The notes below the pieces were generated by a model. It was not told the origin of the DNA. It was given only the letters and a program-made list of their open reading frames with translations, and did no database searches. From Roseibium sp. Sym1 (GTDB taxonomy: Bacteria; Pseudomonadota; Alphaproteobacteria; Rhizobiales; Stappiaceae), in assembly GCF_027359675.1 (NCBI RefSeq), contig NZ_CP114786.1, positions 3,446,501 through 3,510,500 of the forward strand: a stretch of DNA of 64,000 nt, given 5' to 3'. Made by a program: the position numbers and the translations under genes. How positions within the stretch are numbered: position 1 is the first letter of the stretch; each line of letters starts with the position of its first letter. Shown piece by piece: positions 8,092 through 17,213 of this stretch.

Positions 8092-8829
8092 TCAGCCGGG
8101 GAAGCGTTCGGCCAGAAAATCGGAAAAGGCATCCCAGCTGGCGGTATCCGCACGCTCCTGGTACCGGTTCGAACCGAACACGGTGAAGGCGTGGGGCGCC
8201 TTGGAATAGACTTCGATCGAATAGGTGTTGCCCGCTGCCTCAAGCTCGTTCGCGAGCGAAGCGACGTCTTCCATCGTGATGGACGTGTCCGCACCGCCAT
8301 GGAGCACCAGCAGGGGCGGTTCATCGCCATCCCAGGACTGGCCTTCCGGTGTCGAGAGCCCGCCATGGAACGTGGCATAGCCGTTGGCCTGACCGGCCAT
8401 GTCGCTGCGGGCCATTTCCAGCGTTACCGCGCCGCCGAAGCAGTAGCCCATCACGACCATCTGCCCGTCTCCGGATTGTTCCGTGGCCTGGGCAATGCCG
8501 GCCTGCAAGAGCGCGCGCATGCGCTCGCGGTCCTGGTAGAGCGCGCCGGTCGCGGCCCGCCGGTGATCCACCGTCTCGGTCGGCGTGTCGTTTCCGAACA
8601 TGTCGAGAGCGAAGGCGTTGTATCCCATCTCGGCGAGCATGTCCGCGCGCTTGCGTTCGTAGTCGGTCATGCCGTCCCAGTCATGAACGATCAGGACGAG
8701 GCCCTTCGGATCGCTTGCCTCGGCGAAGTAGCCGGTGAACTGTTCGCCATCGACCTCGTAGGCGACGTCCCCGGCGAGAGCGGGTGTCGCGAACAGCATC
8801 GAGGTCGCAAGTACAGTTTTCAGATGCAT
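8092..8829 (-). CDS. Exported dienelactone hydrolase-family protein
   Basis: Alpha/beta hydrolase of 245 aa with the signal peptide MHLKTVLATSMLFATPALAG. The nucleophile Cys sits in VVMGYCFGGAVTLEMA, the G-x-C-x-G-G elbow of the dienelactone hydrolase family. A downstream Asp region (LLVLHGGADTSI) and His (KAPHAFTVFG) complete a Cys-Asp-His triad. Start at ATG 8829, with GAGGGGAC as ribosome site. Export is unusual for catabolic dienelactone hydrolases, so the substrate is probably not a chloroaromatic lactone. Confidence 0.85.
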   Translation of the reverse strand: MHLKTVLATSMLFATPALAGDVAYEVDGEQFTGYFAEASDPKGLVLIVHDWDGMTDYERKRADMLAEMGYNAFALDMFGNDTPTETVDHRRAATGALYQDRERMRALLQAGIAQATEQSGDGQMVVMGYCFGGAVTLEMARSDMAGQANGYATFHGGLSTPEGQSWDGDEPPLLVLHGGADTSITMEDVASLANELEAAGNTYSIEVYSKAPHAFTVFGSNRYQERADTASWDAFSDFLAERFPG

Positions 8830-8953
8830 GGATGTCCCCTCAACGATTGAAAGTTTCCGCTCCGCAACGGCACCAACGCCGCGCGGGCGGCACGATCGTC
8901 GGGAATATGGGGCAATGACTGGCGGGGACAACCGGAGCAGGCGTGAGGGAGGC

Positions 8954-9937
8954 TCAGTCCGCCGCCTGCGGGTCGTCGCCTTCGCCGATGAGGTTTTTCA
9001 GGTTGCGCCCGGCCGTTGCGTCGCCTTGTTCGGCCGCCTTGCGGTAGAGTTCGATGGCCCGGACCTTGTCCTGTGGAACACCTGTGCCGTTGCGATAGAG
9101 CGTCGCGAGGTTGTTCAGGGCATGCAGGTTCCCCTGTTCCGCCGCCTTGGAAAAAAGCTCCGCGGCCATCGCAAAGTCCTGAGCAACGCCGGACCCGTTG
9201 ACATGGAGGAGCCCCAGATTGTTCTGGGCCTGGTTATCGCCTGCGTCGGCGGCCTTGCGGTACCAATTGGCGGCACTGGCGGCATCTTGGTTGACGCCGA
9301 TCCCTTTTTCGTGGAACAGCCCCATGAGATAGAGTGCGCGCGGGTGGCCTTGATCCGCCGCCATGCGCATCCACCTGGCGGCTTCGGCATTGTCCTGGGA
9401 TACGCCGTCACCCTCCAGATAGAGTACGCCGAGATTGCGCTGCGAAGTGGCGTTGCCCTGCTCGGCGGCCATCCGGAACCATTCCGCCGCCTGCGCCGCG
9501 TCGCGCGGGACGCCGGCACCTTCCAGGTAGATCATTCCGAGATTGTGCCGGGCCTTGGCATCTCCCCGGTCCGCTGCCTGCCGCGTCAGCTCAAGCGCCT
9601 TGTCGAGGTCTTGAGGAACGCCGAGACCCTTCTGGTAGAGATAGCCAAGCCCCGTCAGGGCGGAAACGTCGTCCTGACCGGCTGCCATCCGGAGCAGCTC
9701 GGCAACCTTGCCGAAATCCCTGGGAACGCCTTTGCCCTCGAAATAGAGCCTGCCGAGTTTGACCTGGGCTTCGGCATCACCGTCCGCGGCGAGGGTGTTC
9801 CACAACTCCGCGGCAGCGCCGTAGTCTCCGCGGTCATAGGCGGCTTGCGCATCTTCCGCCGGCCCGGCAAGAACATTGCCGGCAAGACCGCAAATCAAGA
9901 CAAGAACGGCAATCGGACGAACGACATCGGGGATCAT
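8954..9937 (-). CDS. Secreted Sel1-repeat protein
   Basis: 327 aa with a signal peptide (MIPDVVRPIAVLVLICGLAG to AGPAED) followed by about eight 36-residue Sel1-like repeats. The repeats recur as A-x2-G-(N/D)-A-x-A-x2-N-L-G-x-(L/M)-Y-x2-G-x-G-V-x-(Q/R)-D. These are alpha-solenoids that mediate protein-protein contacts, often in envelope signalling. Start at ATG 9937 behind an AGGAGGGAAG ribosome site. Monocistronic; partner unknown. Confidence 0.88.
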   Translation of the reverse strand: MIPDVVRPIAVLVLICGLAGNVLAGPAEDAQAAYDRGDYGAAAELWNTLAADGDAEAQVKLGRLYFEGKGVPRDFGKVAELLRMAAGQDDVSALTGLGYLYQKGLGVPQDLDKALELTRQAADRGDAKARHNLGMIYLEGAGVPRDAAQAAEWFRMAAEQGNATSQRNLGVLYLEGDGVSQDNAEAARWMRMAADQGHPRALYLMGLFHEKGIGVNQDAASAANWYRKAADAGDNQAQNNLGLLHVNGSGVAQDFAMAAELFSKAAEQGNLHALNNLATLYRNGTGVPQDKVRAIELYRKAAEQGDATAGRNLKNLIGEGDDPQAAD

Positions 9938-10253
9938 GAACTCTTCCCTCCTGTTCAGAGCACGCCGGACTGCTCCGGTTCGGGATGCCCGGGGACGTTG
10001 GCGGCCGCACGTCCCGGGACGCGGGAGGGTAGCATCGGATGTATTGTGGCGCACCTTGTCCCCGTCCAAGCAGCGAACCGGCGGTGTTCCTTTTCCCGCT
10101 GCCTGGCCACGGACCCGGACATCTGCCCAACCTCCGGCTCCTCCCAGCCGGGCGCGCCTTCGAAGCTCGGCACCGGACACAGCTTCTTCCGGTTGACCGG
10201 CAGCCGGGTCGCCTGCCGCCTGGCATCGCGGCCTGCCCGACCGGCGGCGTCAA
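9938..10253. other. Intergenic stretch without gene
   Basis: 316 bp between the Sel1 protein start and the MarR stop. It carries only the ribosome site and presumed promoter of the Sel1 gene. Open frames here have no family features. No terminator or repeat seen. Confidence 0.5.
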
Positions 10254-10766
10254 TCAAGACGCGCTATCGAGGTTTTTCAGGCAGCACCTGAGAAAGCCAT
10301 TGAACTGCTCGACCTCCAGGGGCGTGAACCCTTCCAGCAGCGCTTTCTGCTGTTTGAGCGAGGCTTTGAGAATGCGGTCATGAAGATCGTGGCCGCGTTT
10401 GGTGAGGCGCCAGTCGCGCCGGCGTTCGTCGGGCGTGTTGACGGTGGAGGCAGCCAGTCCGGAATTCTCGAGCCGTGCCAGGCTTCGGCTCACGGCCGCC
10501 TTGTCTATACCCATTGTCTTGCTGGCATGGGCCACGTTGCAACCGGGCGCGCGGGTCAGCATCACCAACATGCGCCAGTCCATGACGCCGATGCCGAATT
10601 GTTTCCGGTAATGCTGCGCCGCTTTGCGGGTGAAACGGTTTGCGGCGAAGGTGAGCAGAACGGTCGTCGCGCGGGAAAAACTGAGTGTCGTTCCATGGCT
10701 TGGCGCCTCCGTCTCGTCGAGGTCCACAAGGAACATTTCATCGGGCAATTCCGGAGAGTCAGACAA
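10254..10766 (-). CDS. MarR-family regulator of the P450-TRAP unit
   Basis: Winged-helix regulator of about 170 aa. The helix-turn-helix reads NVAHASKTMGIDKAAVSRSLARLE and the wing TPDERRRDWRLTKRG. I favour the TTG at 10766 because AAAGGTGG lies 7 bases before it; an ATG at 10847 would add 27 residues but sits inside an operator and has no ribosome site. It is divergent from the P450 gene and almost certainly binds the two GTTGAC-type palindromes between them. The ligand is unknown, presumably the P450 substrate. Confidence 0.8.
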   Translation of the reverse strand: MSDSPELPDEMFLVDLDETEAPSHGTTLSFSRATTVLLTFAANRFTRKAAQHYRKQFGIGVMDWRMLVMLTRAPGCNVAHASKTMGIDKAAVSRSLARLENSGLAASTVNTPDERRRDWRLTKRGHDLHDRILKASLKQQKALLEGFTPLEVEQFNGFLRCCLKNLDSAS

Positions 10767-10816
10767 TGAATCAGCCACCTTTCTGGAGATGCCAACGGAT
10801 ACTGCACAGACCGTGC

Positions 10817-10853
10817 GTTGACAAGTCAACTCGTGCCGTGTTGTCATGTCAAC
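10817..10853. promoter_or_regulatory. Twin operators in the MarR-P450 divergent promoter
   Basis: Site 1 (10817-10830) is GTTGACAAGTCAAC, with perfect 6-bp arms. Site 2 (10840-10853) is GTTGTCATGTCAAC, matching site 1 at 12 of 14 positions. Spacing is 23 bp start to start, about two helical turns. The position between divergent genes suggests autoregulation and P450 control by the MarR protein. Confidence 0.8.
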
Positions 10854-10865
10854 AATTGAGCAGGA

Positions 10866-12044
10866 ATGCATGCACCGATGTCCAATGCACCCGTCTACAA
10901 CATTGATCCGGAAGCGTTCTGGCATGATCCCTATCCGGACCTGAAACGCATGCGCGTCAAAAGTCCAGCGGTGTTCGTGCCGCAGTTGGGGGCGATCCTG
11001 ATGACGCGGCGGAACGATATTTTCGAAAACGAAAAGAAGATCGAAATCTTCTCGTCCGACCAGCCCGACGGCCTAATGACCAAGCTCATGGGTCAGAACA
11101 TGATGCGCAAGGACGGCGCCGACCATATGGCCGAGCGCAAGGCGATCTTTCCAACCGTATCGCCGAAGACGGTCAAGACGGTCTGGCGGGGCATGTTCGA
11201 GGAGCTGACCACAGTGATCCTCGAGGATATCGCGCCGAAAGGCGAAGCCGACATGGTTCGTGATATCGCCATGCGCATTTCGGCCGAGGCGCTGAAGGTG
11301 ATCACCGGACTGACGCAAATCCCGTGGCGCGAGATGGATCGTGTCAGCCAGGGCATGATGGACGGATGCGCCAACTACGCCGGCAACCCCGACGTCGAGG
11401 CGCGTTGTAACGATTGCACGGCGGCGATCGACCGATATATCGACGAGATGGTGCCGGTGTTGACCGAAAACCCGGACCATTCCCTCTTGTCGGTCCATCT
11501 TCAGGCAGGTCTGAGCGAAAAGCAGTATCGGGCGAACGTGAAACTCGCGATCTCGGGTGGGCAGAACGAACCGCGCGACGTTATCTCGGGCCTGACCTGG
11601 GCGCTTTTGACCCATCCGGAGCAGTTGCGGATGGTAGTCGATGGTGACGTGACCTGGCGGGATGCCTTCGAAGAATATGCCCGCTGGATTTCGCCGGTGG
11701 GCATGTCTCCCCGCAGAGTGGCACAACACCACGAATTGCACGGCGTCGCGCTGGAGCCCGGCGACCGCGTTTTTCTGATGTTTGGGGCAGGCAACCGCGA
11801 CGAAAGCGTCTTCACCCGGCCGGACGTGTTCGACATCACCCGAGATGCGACCGGCTCAATCGCTTTCGGCGCCGGTCCGCATTACTGCGCCGGGGCGTGG
11901 GCGTCGCGGTGCCTGATCGGCGATATTGCGCTGCCGATGATCTTTGCGCGGCTGAAGGATCTTCGCCTTGCCGGTGAAACGACCTTCGGAGGCTGGGCGT
12001 TCCGTGGACCGTTGACGATGCCGGTCGCCTGGACCGCCGGATAG
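10866..12044 (+). CDS. Cytochrome P450
   Basis: Soluble bacterial P450 of 392 aa. Haem ligand Cys341 lies in FGAGPHYCAGAWASR; the K-helix ExxR is E270-R273 (EEYARW). The I-helix reads AISGGQNEPRD (residues 228-238), with a Gly-Gly-x-Asn-Glu-Pro-Arg sequence instead of the common A-G-x-D/E-T-T. Similar I-helices occur in some bacterial P450s acting on small aromatic ethers, an analogy only. The alternative start ATG 10878 has better spacing from AGGA. No ferredoxin or reductase gene is adjacent, so electrons come from elsewhere. First gene of an operon with a TRAP transporter. Confidence 0.9.
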   Translation: MHAPMSNAPVYNIDPEAFWHDPYPDLKRMRVKSPAVFVPQLGAILMTRRNDIFENEKKIEIFSSDQPDGLMTKLMGQNMMRKDGADHMAERKAIFPTVSPKTVKTVWRGMFEELTTVILEDIAPKGEADMVRDIAMRISAEALKVITGLTQIPWREMDRVSQGMMDGCANYAGNPDVEARCNDCTAAIDRYIDEMVPVLTENPDHSLLSVHLQAGLSEKQYRANVKLAISGGQNEPRDVISGLTWALLTHPEQLRMVVDGDVTWRDAFEEYARWISPVGMSPRRVAQHHELHGVALEPGDRVFLMFGAGNRDESVFTRPDVFDITRDATGSIAFGAGPHYCAGAWASRCLIGDIALPMIFARLKDLRLAGETTFGGWAFRGPLTMPVAWTAG

Positions 12045-12202
12045 GTAAATGTCGGGCGTTTTCATGGAAGTGCAATGCTCAGGGGCAACGAGCCGGAATA
12101 CAAACCCGGCGCGCTGTTGCCCAGGGAAGTGAACGGAGATGTTTATCGCCTTGCGTGCAAAGGGCGCTTTCGTTTGCCAAAACAAAAAAGGGAGGAAGGA
12201 AC

Positions 12203-13234
12203 TTGAAACGCAGATCATTTTTAAAGGCGGCGTCGGCCGCGGGCATATCGGTTGTCGGCTTCAAGCCGATGGCGGCGCTGGCGGCGAACTCCAACCTGCG
12301 CATGGGGACCTGGCTGCCGCCAACGCACCATCTGACCTCGGTGGCGTTTCCGCGCTGGATTGACGCGATTGACAAGGCATCGGACGGCAGTTTGAAGATT
12401 GCCATCGACCCGGCACCGATCGCGCCGCCGCCGGAGCAATATAACATCGTCCGCGACGGTGCAGCCGACCTCGCCTATCATGTTGCGGCCTATACGCCCG
12501 GCCCGTTCGAGGTTGCCCGCGGCATCGAGATGCCGTTCCTGTCTCCCAACGCCGAAGTCGGCTCGATGGCGGCCTTCGATTGGTACGAGCGCAATATCGG
12601 GTTTGATGCCGAGTTCAAGGACGTCAAGGTCCTGACAATCTTCGTGCATGGACCGGGTGTGCTGCATTCCAAGGAGCCGATCCACACTCTCGAAGACCTG
12701 CAGAACGTCAAGGTTCGTGTCGGCGGCGGCGGCGTTCGGATCGCCGAAGCGCTAGGAGCGGCGCCTGTCGCCATGCCGGCCAGCCAGGCCTATGAGGCCT
12801 TGCAGAAGGGCGTTGCCGACGCTGCCCTGTTCCCCTGGGAAGCGGTCAAGGGCTTCCGGCTTTATGAACTGGTAAACAATCACCTCGAGATCCCCGGCGG
12901 GCTCTACACGACATTCTTTGCGGTAATCATGAACCGCGCCAAGTGGGATGCCCTGCCCGATGAGCACAAGCAGGTGCTGAGCGAGATCGGGGGTGTTAAG
13001 GGGGCGCAGATTCTCGGCAAAAGCTGGGGAGACGAGGCCGATGCGATCGGTAAACAGGCCGCCATCGACAATGGCGCCACGATTTCGGCCCTGGAGGGCG
13101 CGGAACTGGCGAGATGGGCGGAAAAGGTGGCCTTCGTCGAGGACGACTGGGTCAAGCTGGCGAATGAGCGGGGCTATGACGGCGCCGCGCTGCTGACCGA
13201 TCTCAAGGCCACGATCGAGAAATACAAAAGCTGA
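12203..13234 (+). CDS. TRAP transporter solute-binding protein (DctP type)
   Basis: Periplasmic binding protein of 343 aa that delivers a carboxylate-like solute to the membrane partners encoded next. TTG start at 12203 behind a strong GGAGGAAGGA site. The N-terminus is a twin-arginine signal (LKRRSFLKAASAAGIS), implying export as a folded protein, which fits TRAP binding proteins that load metals or form early dimers. DctP-family stretches include GVADAALFPWEAVKGF and MNRAKWDALPDEHKQV. In one operon with P450. Confidence 0.88.
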   Translation: MKRRSFLKAASAAGISVVGFKPMAALAANSNLRMGTWLPPTHHLTSVAFPRWIDAIDKASDGSLKIAIDPAPIAPPPEQYNIVRDGAADLAYHVAAYTPGPFEVARGIEMPFLSPNAEVGSMAAFDWYERNIGFDAEFKDVKVLTIFVHGPGVLHSKEPIHTLEDLQNVKVRVGGGGVRIAEALGAAPVAMPASQAYEALQKGVADAALFPWEAVKGFRLYELVNNHLEIPGGLYTTFFAVIMNRAKWDALPDEHKQVLSEIGGVKGAQILGKSWGDEADAIGKQAAIDNGATISALEGAELARWAEKVAFVEDDWVKLANERGYDGAALLTDLKATIEKYKS

Positions 13235-13249
13235 TGTCAGACTGATCGG

Positions 13250-13276
13250 AACGGGCAGCGTGCAACGCCGCCCGTT
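13250..13276 (+). terminator. Intercistronic hairpin between binding protein and permease genes
   Basis: AACGGGC (13250-13256) pairs with GCCCGTT (13270-13276). It has only a short T tract, so it probably attenuates or stabilises mRNA rather than ending it, giving more binding protein than permease. Confidence 0.6.
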
Positions 13277-13308
13277 TTGCATGCGGTTCGGCAAGCGAGG
13301 GCGATGTA

Positions 13309-13788
13309 ATGCATAGATATATCAAACGCTTGTGCTACTGGCTCGCGTTCACCTCGGGTGCCGCCCTGGTCGGGGTGACCCTGCTGATGGTCATCGACGT
13401 GATCGGCCGCTACGTCTTCAATTCACCGTTGACCTTCGCGGTCGAGACGATCGAACTTCTGATGGGGTTGTCGATTGCTTTTGGCCTCGCGCTGACGACT
13501 TATAACCGCGGGCATATCCGGGTCGACCTCTTGACCCAGGTCGTCTCCCCGCGCCTGCGCAAGGTGCTGGATCTGCTGGCCGACCTGACATCGATCGTCT
13601 TCTTCGCTCTGATCGCGTGGAAGACCTTGGACAAGGCCGGGCAGAGCCTGCGTGACGGGCTTTATACCCAGATCCTGGGCCTGCCAGTCTATCCAGTTGT
13701 CTATCTTATGAGCGCCGGCGCCACCGTCGCGGCGCTCGCGGCCGCCGTGCACTTCTTCCGGGCACCGGCCGGGCAAGAGGAAGGCTGA
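13309..13788 (+). CDS. TRAP transporter small permease (DctQ type)
   Basis: Four-helix membrane protein of 159 aa that bridges the binding protein and the large permease. The family signature region VDVIGRYVFNSPLTFAVE appears as IDVIGRYVFNSP in the first loop, with TYNRGHIRVDLL after helix 2. It is separated by 3 bases from the large subunit gene, indicating coupled translation. Confidence 0.9.
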   Translation: MHRYIKRLCYWLAFTSGAALVGVTLLMVIDVIGRYVFNSPLTFAVETIELLMGLSIAFGLALTTYNRGHIRVDLLTQVVSPRLRKVLDLLADLTSIVFFALIAWKTLDKAGQSLRDGLYTQILGLPVYPVVYLMSAGATVAALAAAVHFFRAPAGQEEG

Positions 13789-13791
13789 TCC

Positions 13792-15102
13792 GTGGACCCC
13801 ATTACCATCGGCATCCTGTCGTTCTGTGCCCTTGGCCTGATGCTCATCCTGACGATCCCCATCGGCATCGCGATGGCGCTGGCAGGTCTTGGCGGCACCG
13901 CCGCGCTCATCGGCACAAATGCCGCGGTTTCGCTGTTTGCGACCACGGTCTATTCCACAGTTGTAACCTACGAACTCTCGATCGTGCCACTCTTTGTGCT
14001 GATGGGCGCGGTGGCCGCGCGTTCAGGGCTGAGCCGTGAGCTTTATGGCGTTTTCAACGCCTGGCTCGGCCGGTTTCGCGGCGGGCTGGCCATCGCGACC
14101 GTCGGGGCCTGTGGAGCCTTCGCGGCAATCTGCGGCTCGTCTCTGGCCACGGCGGCCACCATGTCGCGCGTAGCCTTGCCCGAGATGGAGCGCCATAAAT
14201 ATTCCGATAGCCTGGCCACCGGCGCCGTCGCGTCGGGCGGAGTGATCGGTATCCTGATCCCGCCATCGGTGATCCTCGTGCTGTACGGCATCCTGACCGA
14301 AACCTCCATCGGAGATTTGTTCATCGCAGGAGTGCTGCCCGGTCTCCTGACCGTTCTCGGTTTCATGCTCGTGATCGCGCTGATTACTCACCTGCGGCCG
14401 GACCTCGGCCCCGCCGGGGAAAAGACCTCGTGGAGCGAAAAGTTCGCGACTTTGGGCCGCACCTGGGCGATCGTCCTGCTGTTTGTCATCGTGATCGGCG
14501 GCATATATCTCGGCGTTTTCACGCCGACAGAGGCGGCCGGTATCGGTGCCGTGGGCGCTTTTGGCATCGCTGCATTGCGTGGGCGGCTCACCCGGTCCAC
14601 GATCATCGGATCGCTGCTGGAAACAGTTCAGACCAGCGCCATGATCTTCACCGTGCTGATCGGTGCGATCACGCTGAACAACCTGACGATTTTTTCCGGC
14701 CTTGCCGGCGCATTGGGCAGTTTCGTGTCGGGGCTGGACATGCACGCCATGGCGATCATGGCCATCATCCTCTTGATGTATCTGGTGCTCGGCTGCTTTC
14801 TCGACGCGCTGGCGATGATCCTGCTCACCGTGCCGATTTTTTTTCCGATAGTAACCGGGCTGGGCTTTGATGGCGTCTGGTTCGGCATCATCGTGGTCAT
14901 GGTGGCGGAACTCGGCTTGATCACGCCGCCGATCGGAATGAATGTCTTCGTGATCAAAGGGATGGCGCCGCGGGTCAGCCTCGGTTCGATATACTTGGGC
15001 GTTCTGCCTTTCGTCATCGCCCAGTTGATCCTGGTCGCCCTGGTGTTCCTGGTGCCGCAGATTGCGCTCTGGCTCCCCGAAACTGCCGCCGCCTTCAGGT
15101 GA
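13792..15102 (+). CDS. TRAP transporter large permease (DctM type)
   Basis: Sodium-driven permease of 436 aa with about 12 membrane segments. Family marks are PLFVLMGAVAARSGLS, ASGGVIGILIPPSVILVLYG, the glycine/proline-rich ion-binding region, and ELGLITPPIGMNVFVIKGMA near the end. GTG start directly after the small-permease stop. Last gene of the P450-TRAP operon. The system probably imports the P450 substrate or a related carboxylate; that link is inferred from the operon only. Confidence 0.92.
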   Translation: MDPITIGILSFCALGLMLILTIPIGIAMALAGLGGTAALIGTNAAVSLFATTVYSTVVTYELSIVPLFVLMGAVAARSGLSRELYGVFNAWLGRFRGGLAIATVGACGAFAAICGSSLATAATMSRVALPEMERHKYSDSLATGAVASGGVIGILIPPSVILVLYGILTETSIGDLFIAGVLPGLLTVLGFMLVIALITHLRPDLGPAGEKTSWSEKFATLGRTWAIVLLFVIVIGGIYLGVFTPTEAAGIGAVGAFGIAALRGRLTRSTIIGSLLETVQTSAMIFTVLIGAITLNNLTIFSGLAGALGSFVSGLDMHAMAIMAIILLMYLVLGCFLDALAMILLTVPIFFPIVTGLGFDGVWFGIIVVMVAELGLITPPIGMNVFVIKGMAPRVSLGSIYLGVLPFVIAQLILVALVFLVPQIALWLPETAAAFR

Positions 15103-15130
15103 ACGAGTGCTTGCTTCGTTTTTGCCGAAC

Positions 15131-15709
15131 CTAGCCCAGCGCGCGCCGGCTCCAGTGGTTGCGGCACAGGGAAACATAGGTTTCGTTGCCGCCGATGACG
15201 ACCTGATCGCCTTCCTCGACGATCCGCCCCTCGGCGTCGAGACGGGCGACCATGGTGGCCTTGCGTCCGCACCAGCAGATCGTCTTGATTTCCTTCAGGT
15301 TGTCGGCCAGTGCCAGCAGGGCGGCGCTGCCGGGAAAGAGCTTGCCCTGGAAGTCGGTGCGCAAGCCGAAGCACATCACGGGAATGCGCAGCTCGTCGGC
15401 AACCTTCGCCAGTTGCCAGACCTGGGTCTCGGTCAGGAACTGGGCCTCGTCCACCAGGACCGCGTCGATCTTGCCGGCTTCCCGGGCCCGCACGATATGG
15501 TCGTAGACATTGTCCTCGGACGAGAACACGTCCGCGTCGGCCGCCAGTCCGATCCTGGAGGCGATCCTGCCCTTTCCCGCCCGGTCGTCAAAGGAGGCGA
15601 TCAGGAGCAGCGTGGTCATGCCGCGCTCCTTGTAGTTATAGGCGGCCTGCAGCAGCACGGTCGACTTGCCGGCGTTCATCGAGGAATAGTTGAAATAGAG
15701 CTTGGCCAT
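15131..15709 (-). CDS. tdk: Thymidine kinase (type II)
   Basis: Salvage enzyme of 192 aa that phosphorylates thymidine with ATP. The P-loop is NYSSMNAGKST, the Walker B-like site VLVDEAQFLT, and the lasso region carries ICWCGRKATMVARLD, including part of a zinc site. The terminal GGNETYVSLCRNHW is typical. Normal length; convergent with the TRAP operon. Confidence 0.95.
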   Translation of the reverse strand: MAKLYFNYSSMNAGKSTVLLQAAYNYKERGMTTLLLIASFDDRAGKGRIASRIGLAADADVFSSEDNVYDHIVRAREAGKIDAVLVDEAQFLTETQVWQLAKVADELRIPVMCFGLRTDFQGKLFPGSAALLALADNLKEIKTICWCGRKATMVARLDAEGRIVEEGDQVVIGGNETYVSLCRNHWSRRALG

Positions 15710-15806
15710 GCGGATCGTCGCGGGAATCGGTCGTTGAAGTTCCTGCAGTCTTCAAAAATCGGGGGGAGGGCTCAAACACTTTCCGGTTGAAGTCACAGGC
15801 AATCAT

Positions 15807-16916
15807 TCAATTTTCGGGTGATTTTGTCTGACCGACCTCGACGATGAGCGGCAAGTGGTCGGAACCGATGTCCGGGCCGAGGGACACATCGACCACCTGC
15901 AGGTCCTTCGAGACGGCGAACTGGTCGACAGGCGCCCCCAAAATCCAGTGCAGGCGGTAGTCGTAGAAGAAACGGGTGGTTTGTGGCCAGCCGTCCGGAT
16001 AAGCGGTCTTGAGGCCGTTTCTCTCCAGCGTTTCCTGGAACCGGGCCGACCAGGGAGCGCTGTTCCAGTCGCCGATCGCCAGCATGTTGGCACCGTTTTC
16101 CGCTTTCAGCGTGTCGAGGATGCCGTCGACCTCGTCGAAATAGCGTCGCTTGTTCTGCCAGCGGGCTTCCGTGCGCGGACTGTCCGGATGGATCACCAGG
16201 AGATGAAACGGTGCCTTGCCGGTGTCGAGCGTCAGGGACAGCAGCTCCCTGTCGGCGTCGTAGTAGACATTGGCGCCAGGGGGGAGCTCGCCCTGGATGA
16301 CACGTTCTTCCGAACTCAGGATCGGAAAGCGCGAATAGATCGCAAGGCCACCGAGGTCTCCGACTTTGAGGTATTCCGGGAAGCCGTTTTTTCCAGCGCC
16401 GCCGACGGGCAGGCCGAGGCGCTGCCAGCGCCGTTCCTGCAGCCACCACAGCACCTCCTGCAGGACGACGACGTCTGGTTTTTCCTTTTCGAGAAAAGCC
16501 TGCAGAACCTTGTCGCCCAGAAACAGGTGCTCGAGATTGATCGAGATGATCTTGAGGGGCCGGTCACCCGCTGCAAGCGGCCCGAGCGGCTTGGTGTTGG
16601 CCATCGTGCGTGCACCGGTCAGCCCGGCAAGCGCGATCAGGGCAATGACCGCAAGACCCCAGACAAGACGATAGACCAGCCGAAGCCGGTGATGGACAAG
16701 AAACCCGAGCGCGCCGCCCAGACAACCGGCGAGGCCTGCGGCCAGAAACTGCCGCAGGAAAAAGCTCATGTTGTCGGCCAGCCAGTAATCCGGCGCGAGA
16801 AACGCGGAAAGGCCCATTGCCGAGACACCGATCGCGCCGAGACTGCCACACCAGCCCATCAAGGAAAGGAGCGACCCGAACAGGGAGCGTGGTCTTGGTT
16901 TTGTCCTGAACAGCAT
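15807..16916 (-). CDS. Membrane-anchored endonuclease/exonuclease/phosphatase-family protein
   Basis: 369 aa. Three N-terminal membrane helices (about residues 10-105) precede an EEP fold domain. Catalytic-type motifs are ISINLEHL, VVLQEVLWW (metal-binding Glu), HPDSPR, AIGDWNSAPW (Asp-x-Asn) and the final GSDHLPLIVEVG (Ser-Asp-His). This arrangement matches bacterial proteins of the YafD type, probably with the catalytic domain in the periplasm. Whether the substrate is nucleic acid, lipid or phosphoester is unknown. Confidence 0.85.
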   Translation of the reverse strand: MLFRTKPRPRSLFGSLLSLMGWCGSLGAIGVSAMGLSAFLAPDYWLADNMSFFLRQFLAAGLAGCLGGALGFLVHHRLRLVYRLVWGLAVIALIALAGLTGARTMANTKPLGPLAAGDRPLKIISINLEHLFLGDKVLQAFLEKEKPDVVVLQEVLWWLQERRWQRLGLPVGGAGKNGFPEYLKVGDLGGLAIYSRFPILSSEERVIQGELPPGANVYYDADRELLSLTLDTGKAPFHLLVIHPDSPRTEARWQNKRRYFDEVDGILDTLKAENGANMLAIGDWNSAPWSARFQETLERNGLKTAYPDGWPQTTRFFYDYRLHWILGAPVDQFAVSKDLQVVDVSLGPDIGSDHLPLIVEVGQTKSPEN

Positions 16917-17002
16917 GTCCGGCCTTTCGGGTCCCTCGAAACGTCAAGAAGTCACAGTGCATAGCATGCACAGGCAGCTCTGTGTCAGTCTTAGGCCGAA
17001 GG

Positions 17003-17128
17003 TCAGGCAGTCTTGTCCCCAAGGGCGGTCAGCAGAGGCTGAATATGGGCTTCGTTGAGCTTTCCGGCGGCGATCATGGAGAAGGCCTGGTCGAGTGGGC
17101 TTGGTTGCACAACTTGCTCCGACCTGTT
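17003..17128 (-). pseudogene. Possible remnant of a second sulfotransferase C-terminus
   Basis: A short minus-strand frame ends AGKLNEAHIQPLLTALGDKTA, which resembles the C-terminus of the next gene (FEKYRDHIQPLLDGLAQS). It opens only about 40 codons upstream and has no proper start. It may be the tail of a decayed tandem copy; the similarity is short and could be chance. The rest of 16917-17213 shows nothing. Confidence 0.35.
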
Positions 17129-17213
17129 GCGCCGTCCATGCAAAGCGTGGATGACGTAGGGACAGGTTAGATTTTTAGCAAGCCGGACCTACAATGCAAA
17201 CCGGGCAGCCCCG

